Positions 51,488-62,700 of a stretch of DNA of 64,000 bases are shown here, piece after piece. Source of the DNA: Bolinopsis microptera (taxonomy: Eukaryota > Ctenophora > Tentaculata > Lobata > Bolinopsidae). Every line of letters begins with the position of its first letter. The stretch's first letter is position 1. The notes under the pieces were generated by a model. The model did no database searches and had not been told where the DNA came from. It saw nothing but the letters and a program-made list of their open reading frames with translations. The translations under genes and the position numbers were made by a program. The stretch is taken from contig NC_087074.1 of NCBI RefSeq assembly GCF_026151205.1, positions 5,456,001 through 5,520,000 on the forward strand. The letters run 5' to 3'.

Positions 51488-52620
51488 ACCTAGCGCACTA
51501 CAAAAGTATTGTTATAAGTTTGTTGCCTGGATAAGTTTAGCAGTTTAGGTAGTCGGCCGAGACAATATTCCCCTTACTAAACGGTTCTCAGTTGGAGAAT
51601 TCGTGAATCAAATTTCATTTCTTTTGATCAATTCGCTACACGTGGATTATTTCAGTGTTCAGTAAGTGTAACGGTTACTGGGCGGCGCTCAGCCTGTCAT
51701 TCCGTCGAATCTCTATTGTTTATGAACATTATAATAGCCTGGGTGCTGGGCTACCCAGGTACGTAAAGTAACAGTCTTTAACTGCCATTTAATCCAGAAT
51801 ACTGTTTCCCATCCAAACAATCCATCTTACCTTTTTTTATATTAGTTTTAATGAACTATATGAACAGAAATTACGGCAACGGTATAGCACGTGTATAGTA
51901 GTACGTGCTGAGCTAAAAAATCTCTGCAAACTCACTAGACACTTTAAAATCGAATTTAGCCTGCATGTGGTCTGAGCTTAATATAATCTCCCTTGTCTAT
52001 ACTTGTCATACGTTGTATGACCCGCCGCGCACGAAGTGCGCGGCTCCCCCCGTTTCACCATAGTGAAACAGGGGGTCACAACGTGATACAAGTCTATACT
52101 AGTTTTAATGTTAAGTAGTTATGATATAAAGAGAGAAAGGGCTGGTCCGTTAGTTGTAGGGAGGCTATGAATTAAAGATACGGAGTACTGCTGCAAGTAG
52201 GTTTTCTGGCGTGCTTTACCCCTAGGCACGTGTTCGTATACGAGCGTGCTAAATAAGTCTACACTGCTCCCAAAGCAAAGAGAAAAGCTATACTAAAGCT
52301 TACTAGTCTTATACTTGTAGATAATAATGGTCGATTTTCGAAGATCTTATTTCTGTAGAACCATTTGAGAGAGCATGAACACCAAATGTTTAATGTTGAG
52401 CAGCACCAAATATTGAGGTGGTGAGACGAATTACCCAAATGGAGGCCGGGAGGTCATGGATAGAAAATTAGCATGTGCTATTAGGTGTATTATACACATG
52501 AGTATTAGCTTAATTTAGGTGAGTCTGAAAATTCGTGAGTTTGAAATAAACTTCAGGCTCTCCGGTTCGCATACTCATGGCTTGGATATAACTGGCTTAC
52601 TTTAATTTACAGTGAAACTC
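51488..52620 (+). repeat. Large repeat family, copy 1 (older, diverged)
   Basis: Shares long blocks with 54270-56070, 58220-59790/63719-63960 and, inverted, 56640-57310. Examples are CTGGATAAGTTTAGCAGTTT, GGGCGGCGCTCAGCCTGTCA and GAGAGCATGAACACCAAATG. It lacks the TA-flanked insertion found in copies 2 and 4, so it preserves an empty site (CCCCTTACTAAACGG near 51570-51584). It is interrupted by the 89 bp element at 52003-52091. Confidence 0.85.
52003..52091. mobile_element. 89 bp multi-hairpin micro-element with 8 bp TSD
   Basis: Flanked by GTCTATAC on both sides (51995-52002 and 52092-52099); the inverted repeat copy keeps the uninterrupted site at 56799-56806. The ends TTGTCATACGTTGT and ACAACGTGATACAA are imperfect inverted repeats. 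Inside are two strong hairpins: GCCGCGCAC-GAA-GTGCGCGGC, then a stem GTTTCAC/GTGAAAC with outer CCCCC/GGGGG. It could fold like a small cloverleaf. No coding capacity; an 8 bp duplication suggests hAT-type mobilisation. Confidence 0.85.
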
Positions 52621-53013
52621 GGCTCACTTGCCAAATAAAGACTCACCGGATTAAATTGTCAGATTATTGGATACGAGGCTTGTCGCTGAATTTTGATTGT
52701 GAGCCTAGAAAACCGTAACATTTACTGTGAACAGCTTCACGGGTCACTGGAATCAATGTGCCAATATTAGGATAATGATTAATCACTCTACACTCGACTG
52801 TCACGTGACTTTTTCAACCCGTTCTCTAGATCGACTGTAGAGTGATTTAGCACGCTCGATGAAATGTCATATTCACACTTAACCTTGTATTACTGCCTAT
52901 TCGCATTTGTTTAACTTCACCTTGCATAGCATATTGGTATATATGTGAGGAAAGCGATCAAATATATCAGCAAATTGGGCAAGAGCTAATTATAAAACTA
53001 TTTTGTTACTTAC

Positions 53014-53077
53014 CTGCACTCATGTAAGCTGGTAGGCAAAATACTTGGATGATCATCAACAAAAGAAACGTCGACAT
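53014..53077 (-). pseudogene. Orphan duplicate of the lectin gene's signal-peptide exon
   Basis: On the minus strand, ATG at 53077 opens MSTFLLLMIIQVFCLPAYMSA and ends in phase 1 at a good donor (GTAAGT). This matches the first exon at 50790-50724 in length, phase, and the PAYxxxMS end. The flanking DNA is also related (50560-50850 versus 52890-53140). No second or third exon of its own is found before the next copy. It is either a dead duplicate or an alternative first exon splicing to 50412. Confidence 0.6.
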
Positions 53078-53417
53078 TTTCTATGTAAATCTAAAAATGT
53101 GAGTTGTTAACATTGTCATTACTTAATGTGATCAGTTGATAACAATAACATTACTTAATATAATTTTTTAAACCAAAATAATGGAAACACCGTCACCACG
53201 GCAATAACGTTAACACGATTTTCTGCGAAAGCCGTAAAAGATGTACGATCCGATCGCAACTTTTTTGCTGGGTCGAATACCTTTGTAGCTCTTTGAACAG
53301 TGCTAATAATTGCGGGTAATACTTTTTTCTTAAATTCAAATTTTATGTGGTTCACCCTGTAGATTCTATTTTAAAGGTATTTCCGAGATCGCATTACAAG
53401 GGAAACTTTTGGCCTTG

Positions 53418-53512
53418 CGTCCAAAATCGTATATCGAAGGGTAGGTGCGGACTTAGAAAACCGAAAAAATATTTTCGGCTAATAATGATCAAAGTAGCAT
53501 AAAACATGAACA
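53418..53512 (-). mobile_element. Fragment of the 34293-type hAT element
   Basis: Read on the minus strand it matches the interior of the hAT-like element (around 34448-34540): TTCATG...ATGCTAC..TGATCATTAT, then ATTTTTTTCGGTTTT and CGATATACGATTTTGGAC. No termini, so a truncated relic. Confidence 0.75.
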
Positions 53513-54369
53513 AGGATAGTTTCCAGAAAAACTTTGATAGAATTGTGTACCTCAATAATTCTAATCAAGAATAATCCCTGTGCCAAGAACAATTTTAGAC
53601 TTGAAGAAAGAGCATAGTCAACTATAGGCCTATGTGTTATTAATTACTGACGAAAAGATCATGGCAAATAATTTTAGTTTTAGTTTAACTAAATGTTTAT
53701 TTTATTAACATTTATGACCAGCAATACTGCAACTAGTTGATGTCCCTCCCCTCGCTCACTACCAGTGAATGAACAAACACGAGCACCCTGAAACGAAGGA
53801 ATGGAGCTAGCTCTCCAATGTGATGATAATATAGCCACTCTTATAAACTGGCTCCGGTCCTGTGACCCCACTTAAGAACTGTTTTCATTGTTCTCCAAAA
53901 GTGTTACCAATGGAGCTGGAGATTCTCTAGGAAGTCCTAGTGCTGTAAATCAGTTAATTGGGAGTAATTATAGTTACTATCGTCATCGAGGAGCTAAAAA
54001 TAAAGAAGAGAGAGCCGATTCAGATAGAGGAACATGTAACATTACAGCAAATTTCCATAAGGGCATGATTGGGAGGTTCTTTTGTGAGCACCAAGAGCTG
54101 ATCGTACCAAGAGCTCGCACCAACAGCACAACATACTTTACTTATGAGCACGAGGCTTCAAGATCTTTCCGTTACTGAAAACAAACTGCAACTGCTTTAT
54201 CTCACCTCACGACACGTGTCACGTGCAAACCAGACCAAATGCAAATTTCAACCTGGAAATCGCTCACTATAGACTACAAAAGTATTGTTATTTTAGCAAA
54301 GTTTTTAGCCTGGATAAGTTTAGCAGTTTAGGTAATAGGTAGTCGGCCGAGACAATATTCCCCTTACTA

Positions 54370-55177
54370 CCTTACTCGGGATTATTACGACGGGTTTATT
54401 AACGACCGGTTAAAATATGGTTCGGGAAAAATATGGCGAAATTGCTCAAAACCCACCACATTTTCCCGGTCGCCATTTTACCGGTGTCCGGTGTCCAACC
54501 TTTCAATTTTAGATTCAAAAATTTTGTCTCAGATGTAAATTTCCTTATTAGAGATAAGCAAGTTTAGAAATTTTCGCATTGCTAAAACTTGTGAAACAAG
54601 TCGAATTATCAATAATTGTTGAAAGTAGACAGAAATAATGACTCGTGGTTAATCAAACTAGATGGAAAATAATTTTTAACATTTGAAGCGTAACAACCAG
54701 ATCGATATTAAGATAAAGGGAGAGCTGTCTAGTCTTCCAATAAGTTGTAATCATCTTCGTTATCTTCATCTGGATCATCCCTTTCGTCAGTTTTAATTAA
54801 TTCAAGTTTTAATCTAACTGTTACTTTTACTTTGAGTCCTATTTCATTATGTAGAGATAGTCAATACCTAATAAATTAAAAATTGGCCTATTTAAATCAA
54901 ATTTGACAATAAGGATATATGACAAGAATTGGGCAAAAAGGTGAATTTTTTGCAATTTTAGCCAAATGAAGTCGAAAAACCTACAACAAGTGTCCCAATA
55001 GTCTTCTTTAGTGAATATAAGACAACGATTAAAATATGAGCACCCATACCCCTTGGGAACCCTAAAAGCTGAGTAGGCGGGTTTATTAACGACCGGTGAA
55101 AATGTGGTTCGGGAAAAATATGGCGAAATTACCCTAAACCCACCACTTTATCCCGGTCATAATAATCCCGAGTAAGG
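54370..55177. mobile_element. 808 bp TA-flanked (Tc1/mariner-type) non-autonomous element, copy a
   Basis: Begins CCTTACTCGGGATTATTA and ends with the complement TAATAATCCCGAGTAAGG, flanked by TA (54368-54369 and 55178-55179). The empty site in copies 1 and 3 of the host repeat shows a single TA. Near each end lies a ~75 bp direct repeat (GGGTTTATTAACGACCGGT, then GTTCGGGAAAAATATGGCGA, then CCCACCAC). On the minus strand, 54867-54729 reads ...NEIGLKVKVKVTVRLKLELI followed by a strongly acidic end (DDPDEDNEDDYNLLED); no start or catalytic motif. No transposase. Confidence 0.9.
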
Positions 55178-55797
55178 TAAACGGTTCTTAGTTGGAGAGT
55201 TCATGAATAAAATCTAGTTTGTTTTGTTCAAATCGCCACGTGGATTATTTCAGTGTTCAGTATATACGGTTATTGGGCGGCGCTCAGCCTGTCATTCCGC
55301 CGAATCTCTATTGTTTATGAACGTAATAGCTTGGGTGCTGGGGTACCCAGGTAAAGTAACGGTCGTTAACTGCCATTTAATCCAGAATACTGTCTCCCAT
55401 CCACGCAATTCATCTTACCTTTTTTTAGTTTCAATGAACTATATGAACAGAGATTAGGGCAACTGCAGGATAGCATGCGTGTATAGTGTATACTTATAAG
55501 AGTACGTGCTGAGCTAAAAAATCTCTGCAAACTCACTTACACAATTTAAGAGTGAATTTAGCTTGCAATTGATCTGAGCTTAATATATAATCTCCTTTGT
55601 CTATACTACCTTATCGGACCTTATTTGAATGGACATTAATTGAACGTTGGAGGTCCTAGTGTTCATCTTAAATGTCTGTTCAAATAAAGTCGCTTAATCC
55701 CTGGGCACGTGTTCGTGCTAAATAAGTCTACACTGCTAAATAAGTCTACACTGCTCCCAAAGCAAAGAGAAAAGCTATACTAGAGCTTACTAGTGTA

Positions 55798-55836
55798 CTT
55801 GTAGGTAATGGTCGATTTTCGACCATTACCTACAAG
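55798..55836. repeat. Perfect 18 bp hairpin in repeat copy 2
   Basis: CTTGTAGGTAATGGTCGA and its exact complement are separated by three T bases. The same hairpin occurs in copy 4 at 59743-59781; copy 1 has only a partial version, so it arose or was perfected in the younger lineage. Confidence 0.85.
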
Positions 55837-56558
55837 AAAGCATACCTATTTCTGTAGAACCATTTGAGAGAGCATGAACACCAAATGTTTATAAATGTTG
55901 AGCAGCACCAAATATTGAGCTGGTGAGACGAATTACCCAAATGGAGGCCGGGAGGTCATGGATAGAAAATTAGCATGTGCTTAGGTGAATACACATGAGT
56001 ATTAGCTTAATTTAGGTGAGTCTGAAAATTTGTGAGTTTGAAATAAACGTCAGGCTTTCCGGTTTGTATACATGGCTTGGATTATTGGCTTACGAGCTGG
56101 AGGTCAGATTCACAGATTTTAATCCCACAATTTAGAGCTAGTTCAGCTAGTGAGTTATGTCCAATTTAAGGTTAAACCTGGATCTGGACGAGTCATTTTA
56201 GGGTCTATGAAATAATTTCCACCACAGCTAAATAGCAAACTTAGTGAATTCAGAATGAAACTTAGATAATATTCATAAGAATTGAGTGTGACCTGCCTTG
56301 TTAATGCTATTGAGCTGTGTGAGCTAGACAGATCGTCACATAACTACCATACTTCTACCTACCTACCTTTGACCTTGTATCTTTATATAATAACGTACCA
56401 TATGACTGTAACCTGTATGTAAAATGTAAATAGAGAGTGGCAACATGTATCGTGTGCCAGCTTTATTGAATGTTATTATGTTTTACTGGCCTGTCACGTG
56501 ACAAAAACATTTGTTTGCCCGTTACTCCTCAGGGAAGCATTTATACCCTACGTCATGT

Positions 56559-56582
56559 GGGGGGGGGGGGGGGGGGGGGGGG
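56559..56582. repeat. Poly-G tract (24 bases)
   Basis: G homopolymer between repeat copies 2 and 3. Confidence 0.95.
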
Positions 56583-56639
56583 TTTCAAAATACATCGATT
56601 TAAATTGGTTAGAAAAAATCTCGAAGTATATAGAGTTAT

Positions 56640-57453
56640 TTAGCACGCTCGTATACGAACACGTGCCTAGGGGTTAAGCACGCCAGAAAACCTACCTACA
56701 GCAGTACTCCTTATCTTTAATTCATAGCCTCCCTACAACTAACGGACCAGCCCTTTCTCTCTTTATATCATAACTATACTTATATAACATTAAAACTAGT
56801 ATAGACAAGGGAGATTATGTTAAGCTCAGACCACATGCAAGCTAAATTCACTTTTAAAGTGTCTAGTGAGTTTGCAGAGATTTTTGAGCTCAGCACGTAC
56901 TATACTAATAATATACACGTGCTATACCGTTGCCGTTATCTCTGTTCATATAGTTCATTGAAACTAAAAAAATGAAAGATGGATTGCATGGATGAGACAG
57001 TATTCTGGATTAAATGGCAGTTAACGACCGTTACTTTACCTGGGTACCCCAGCACCCAGGCTATTATAATGTTCATAAACAATAGAGATTCGACGGAATG
57101 ACAGGCTGAGCGCCGCCCAGTAACCGTTACACTTACTGAACACTGAAATAATCCACGTGTAGCGAATTGATCAAAAGAAATGAGATTTTATTCACGAATT
57201 CTCCAACTGAGAACCGTTTAGTAAGGGGAATATTGTCTCGGCCGACTACCTAAACTGCTAAACTTATCCAGGCTACAAACTTATAACAATACTTTTGTAG
57301 TCTAGTGAGCGGTTGAAATTTGCATGTTTGGTCTGGTTTGCACGTGTCGTGAGGTAAAATAAAGCAGTTTCTGAGTGTGTCCAAAACGTTCGGAGACCGG
57401 ATTGGCTGAGCTTTACTGTATAAGTGTAACGGAAAGATCTTGAAGCCTCGTAC
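56640..57453 (-). repeat. Large repeat family, copy 3 (inverted)
   Basis: Minus-strand copy; its right part (57300-57450) complements 54152-54290 of copy 2 and its left part complements 52190-52260 of copy 1. It carries neither the TA element nor the 89 bp element and so supplies both empty sites. Copy 4 starts only 8 bp away in the opposite orientation, making a large head-to-head inverted pair. Confidence 0.88.
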
Positions 57454-58324
57454 TACTACTATGAACAAGGATAGTTTCCAGAAAAACTTTGATAGAATTG
57501 TGTACCTCAATAATTCTAATCAAGAATAATCCCTGTGCCAAGAACAATTTTAGACTTGAAGAAAGAGCATAGTCAACTATAGGCCTATGTGTAATTAATT
57601 ACTGACGAAAAGATCATGGCAAATAATTTTAGTTTTAGTTTAACTAAATGTTTATTTTATTAACATTTATGACCAGCAATACTGCAACTAGTTGATGTCC
57701 CTCCCCTCGCTCACTACCAGTGAATGAACAAACACGAGCACCCAGAAACGAAGGAATGGAGCTAGCTCTCCAATGTGATGATAATATAGCCACTCTTATA
57801 AACTGGCTCCGGTCCTGTGACCCCACTTAAGAACTGTTTTCATTGTTCTCCAAAAGTGTTACCAATGGAGCTGGAGATTCTCTAGGAAGTCCTAGTGCTG
57901 TAAATCAGTTAATTGGGAGTAATTATAGTTACTATCGTCATCGAGGAGCTAAAAATAAAGAAGAGAGAGCCGATTCAGATAGAGGAACATGTAACATTAC
58001 AGCAAATTTCCATAAGGGCATGATTGGGAGGTTCTTTTGTGAGCACCAAGAGCTGATCGTACCAAGAGCTCGCACCAACAGCACAACATACTTTACTTAT
58101 GAGCACGAGGCTTCAAGATCTTTCCGTTACTGAAAACAAACTGCAACTGCTTTATCTCACCTCACGACACGTGTCACGTGCAAACCAGACCAAATGCAAA
58201 TTTCAACCTGGAAATCGCTCACTATAGACTACAAAAGTATTGTTATTTTAGCAAAGTTTTTAGCCTGGATAAGTTTAGCAGTTTAGGTAATAGGTAGTCG
58301 GCCGAGACAATATTCCCCTTACTA

Positions 58325-59125
58325 CCTTACTCGGGATTATTACGACGGGTTTATTAACGACCGGTTAAAATATGGTTCGGGAAAAATATGGCGAAATTGC
58401 TCAAAACCCACCACATTTTCCCGGTCGCCATTTTACCGGTGTCCAACCTTTCAATTTTAGATTCAAAAATTTTGTCTCAGATGTAAATTTCCTTATTAGA
58501 GATAAGCAAGTTTAGAAATTTTCGCATTGCTAAAACTTGTGAAACAAGTCGAATTATCAATAATTGTTGAAAGTAGACAGAAATAATGACTCGTGGTTAA
58601 TCAAACTAGATGGAAAATAATTTTTAACATTTGAAGCGTAACAACCAGATCGATATTAAGATAAAGGGAGAGCTGTCTAGTCTTCCAATAAGTTGTAATC
58701 ATCTTCGTTATCTTCATCTGGATCATCCCTATCATCAGTTTTAATTAATTCAAGTTTTAATCTAACTGTTACTTTTACTTTGAGTCCTATTTCATTATGT
58801 AGAGATAGTCAATACCTAATAAATTAAAAATTGGCCTATTTAAATCAAATTTGACAATAAGGATATATGACAAGAATTGGGCAAAAAGGTGAATTTTTTG
58901 CAATTTTAGCCAAATGAAGTCGAAAAACCTACAACAAGTGTCCCAATAGTCTTCTTTAGTGAATATAAGACAACGATTAAAATATGAGCACCCATACCCC
59001 TTGGGAACCCTAAAAGCTGAGTAGGCGGGTTTATTAACGACCGGTGAAAATGTGGTTCGGGAAAAATATGGCGAAATTACCCTAAACCCACCACTTTATC
59101 CCGGTCATAATAATCCCGAGTAAGG
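58325..59125. mobile_element. 801 bp TA-flanked non-autonomous element, copy b
   Basis: Same position in the host repeat and near-identical sequence as 54370-55177, with TA on both sides (58323-58324, 59126-59127). Since both host copies share the insertion, it preceded the duplication of copies 2 and 4. It differs mainly by a 7 bp deletion in a GTGTCCGGTGTCC repeat near 58438. Confidence 0.9.
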
Positions 59126-59794
59126 TAAACGGTTCTTAGTTGGAGAGTTCATGAATAAAATCTAGTTTGTTTTGTTCAAATCGCTACGTGGATTATTTCA
59201 GTGTTCAGTATATAGTATATACGGTTATTGGGCGGCGCTCAGCCTGTCATTCCGCCGAATCTCTATTGTTTATGAACATAATAGCCTGGGTGCTGGGGTA
59301 CCCAGGTAAAGTAACGGTCGTTAACTGCCATTTAATCCAGAATACTGTCTCCCATCCACGCAATTCATCTTTCCTTTTTTTAGTTTCAATGAACTATATG
59401 AAGAGATATTAGGGCAACTGCAGGATAGCATGCGTGTATAGTATTAGTACGTACTGAGCTAAAAAATCTCTGCAAACTCACTTACACAATTCAAGAGTGA
59501 ATTTAGCTTGCAATTGATCTGAGCTTAATATATAATCTCCTTTGTCTATACTACCTTATCGGACCTTATTTGAATGGACATTAATTGAACGTTGGAGGTC
59601 CTAGTGTTCATCTTAAATGTCTGTTCAAATAAAGTCGCTTAATCCCTAGGCACGTGTCCTTGCTAAATAAGTCTACACTGCTAAATAAGTCTACACTGCT
59701 CCCAAAGCAAAGAGAAAAGCTATACTAGAGCTTACTAGTGTACTTGTAGGTAATGGTCGATTTTCGACCATTACCTACAAGAAAGCATACCTAT

Positions 59795-62700
59795 TAGTTA
59801 GGGACAATTAACATTAATATAGGACCATCTGGGAAAAAATTTGCGACAAGCTGATTTTTACAGGAATGTGTTGTCCATAGTGTCAGGAACCACCCCAAAG
59901 AGTTTTGAATCTGGATCTGTTGAGCAAAAAAAGTTACAGCTAATTTTCTCCAAGCGCGTATATTAGCCTGAGGACCGCACTTGAAAAACTCGTAACTATC
60001 GTAATAAAGACCCCCAGGAGTACCATAGGGGGTGTAAAATTACCGCAATAGTGACATTATGTGGGGCGAATCAGTGTTTCAGGGTCGTCAGATCTTTACT
60101 TATTGAGATAATTTCATTTTTATAGGCTGACCTCTCAACAATTTACTAAAATTTTGAAATTTTACTTAAATTTGGAAATTTTACTTAAATTTGGAAATTT
60201 TGCGAAAATTGTTGTAGTGGGGATGTTATGGAAGCCGAGTACGGATATGGCTTCCTTATTTTGTAGTTGTAAATAAGGTTGTTGATTTGTCAACAATTAT
60301 CACGTTTCAAATTCTGATAAAACTCTTTGTAAAGCTTAAAAGCCGTATTTTTGAGATGAACTTACCCCTGCCAATCCTCCCGTCAATTGGAAAGGTTTCA
60401 TGAAATCACTGCATAAGCCCAATGTGAAGGCAAGATCACAAATTGAGTTCCTGCAGATAATCGATCAACCCCCAGACAGCTACTCAACAGTCTATACAAC
60501 ACTTATTGAGTGCTTGAAGACAGCCTCAACCAAACCGATGGTAATCACTTTCGATTTACCACTTTGGTTGAAGGCTAGTCGGATAGTTCTCGAGACAGGA
60601 ATGCCAGTTATTGTTAGGCTGGGAGGCTTCCACACCCTGAAAAGCTTTTTGGGGTGTGTGGGTTATATCATGGCAGACACCTTATGAGATTAGTCTACCC
60701 TGGGAATGGAACTCACATAATGGACGGTGGATCCTATTACAAAGCACTGAGGGCCCACTTTTTAATAGATTGTGCTCTGCTGCTATTTATTTGAGGACAA
60801 AATAGCAGAGGAGGATCTTGAAGATATGGCTAGCTACACATACATAGCTGCCAAGTGTAGCAATGAAAAACTCGGTGTAAACCACAAGACCAGAGTCGTA
60901 CAAGAGTTATCAGAGCGTATAAAAAAGAAGTTCGAGATTTTATCGTCGAACAGCCGCACAGCTGCTCTTTGGACAACTTATCATGGTTTCATTTGCTTAA
61001 TAAAAGATTTTATAAGAGCAGAACGGTTACATGACTTCGATCTACATCTTGCAATTGTGGCTAAGATGTTGCCTATCTTTGCAGCAGCAGGTCGAGGTCA
61101 GTACTCCAAAGCTCTACGGCTGTATCTTGAGCAGATTACCGTACTTGAGATTCAGTATGGGGCACTAGTCAAAACGTTCAAGGTCGTAGGTCTGCACACA
61201 GTTCGATATAATGAACACGAGTGGTCTGGTGTGTGGACAGACCTGTCGATCGAACAGCGACTAATGAAGGCTGTAAAGTCATCAGGGGGTTTGTCTGGAG
61301 GGAGAATGCGAACTCATGAATCTGCCCATAAGTTATGGACTGCAACCCTCAATCAAATGGCGTTGATAAACGAGAGTGTCGATGAAGCTATTGCAGACTT
61401 ATCCAATAAAAGAACAACAACAAAAGCCTCTAGTGCTAATCACTCAGATCTTAGCAAATCTTCTGTACAGAAAAATATTGCAGTGTTTACCAAGCTGTTG
61501 TGTTGGTTTAAAGATACAGCTGATTTCGACGAATCTGAAGACAAGACTAAAATGCTATCGTACTCAACGGGTCTCATATCACAGAAAGAGAAGGATAATG
61601 TCAACCCAGAAGATTGCATTTCAGTTGGTACTGCCCTCCAGAAAGAGCTGGATGGAAAAAGCTTTATCGATAAGTTTCGAGTTAAAGGCAAAGTCGGAAA
61701 CTTGACCCTTCTAAAGAAGACAGTGAGGGTGAACGAAAAAGACATTGTTATAGACTCATTGACAATATTTAATCGGCTTGTCTTCGCATCTGAACGAGAG
61801 TCTACACTGGAGGAAAGCTTGCAATATGAGCTCACAGCAATGCCGATGAGTCTTTTTAACAATGAGCAGATGATGAGAAAGGCAAACAAGGCAGCCCTTG
61901 GGCAATACCTCAAGAATTATGTTGATTGTACTGTGACATTTAGCAACCCATCCTCCCCATTAATAATTGATGGTGGATGGATACTCTATCAAGTTACCTC
62001 GTTCACAGGCTTTGAAACATACGGCGACATAGCTAGTGAATACCTTAAGCTAGTTCCGAAATCCGAACAGCGGAAAGTGATTGTTGTGTTTGATGGCTAT
62101 GCCCGATCGACAAAAGATCATGAGCATCAGCGAAGAATCAAGGCATACTGCTCTGATATAGCTATTAAAAGTACTACTGTGTGCACAGTTCCAATGAAAA
62201 AAACTGTTCAGCAACTCAAAGAACAAGCATGAGCTTATAAAGTTATAAAGCTTCTGTCGAACGTTTTTACAGTACATGTAATTGAAGTACATGTAGCTAC
62301 TGATGATGCTGATACCATGGTAGCTAGTAAAGCTTTAAACTTGTCCTTCTACGAAGATGTTGAGGTAAAAGCAGAGGATACTGATATACTTTGCCTCCTT
62401 ATTCATCATTTTACTGAGAATCACAATGAAATTGTGATGACGACCAAAAACGGTTCACACTCGATCAGTAAAATAGTAAATGCTCTTGATGCCAACATAA
62501 AACGCATATTACTGTTTGTTCACAGTTTCTCAGGATGTGACACGGTCAGCAGTATACATGGCTTTGGTAAGGTGAAGATATTGAAAAAGGCAGTTTCTTT
62601 TCATGAGGAGGGTCATTTAGCATCATTACTCTCTGTGAGAGTTTCAACAAATGAAGTAATTGAAGCTGGCCTCTCCTTGTTTCAACATATCTATGGAGAT

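Larger units (their letters stand above)
53506..56130 (+). repeat. Large repeat family, copy 2
   Basis: Direct repeat of 57461-59794 plus 63719-64000, nearly identical over at least 2.6 kb (starting ATGAACAAGGATAGTTTCCA). It contains a TA-flanked insertion (54370-55177). It also preserves an uninterrupted version (GCATACCTATTTCTGTAG near 55840-55857) of the site where copy 4 carries the 3.9 kb element. An identical 96-codon frame occurs in both copies (53888-54178 and 57843-58133); identity merely reflects recent duplication. Confidence 0.9.

Noticed and set aside
53888..58133. Identical 96-codon frame in two repeat copies (53888-54178, 57843-58133)
   Set aside because: The two copies are near-identical DNA, so frame identity is not evidence of selection; the other strand is open too (53871-53689) and no domain is recognised.
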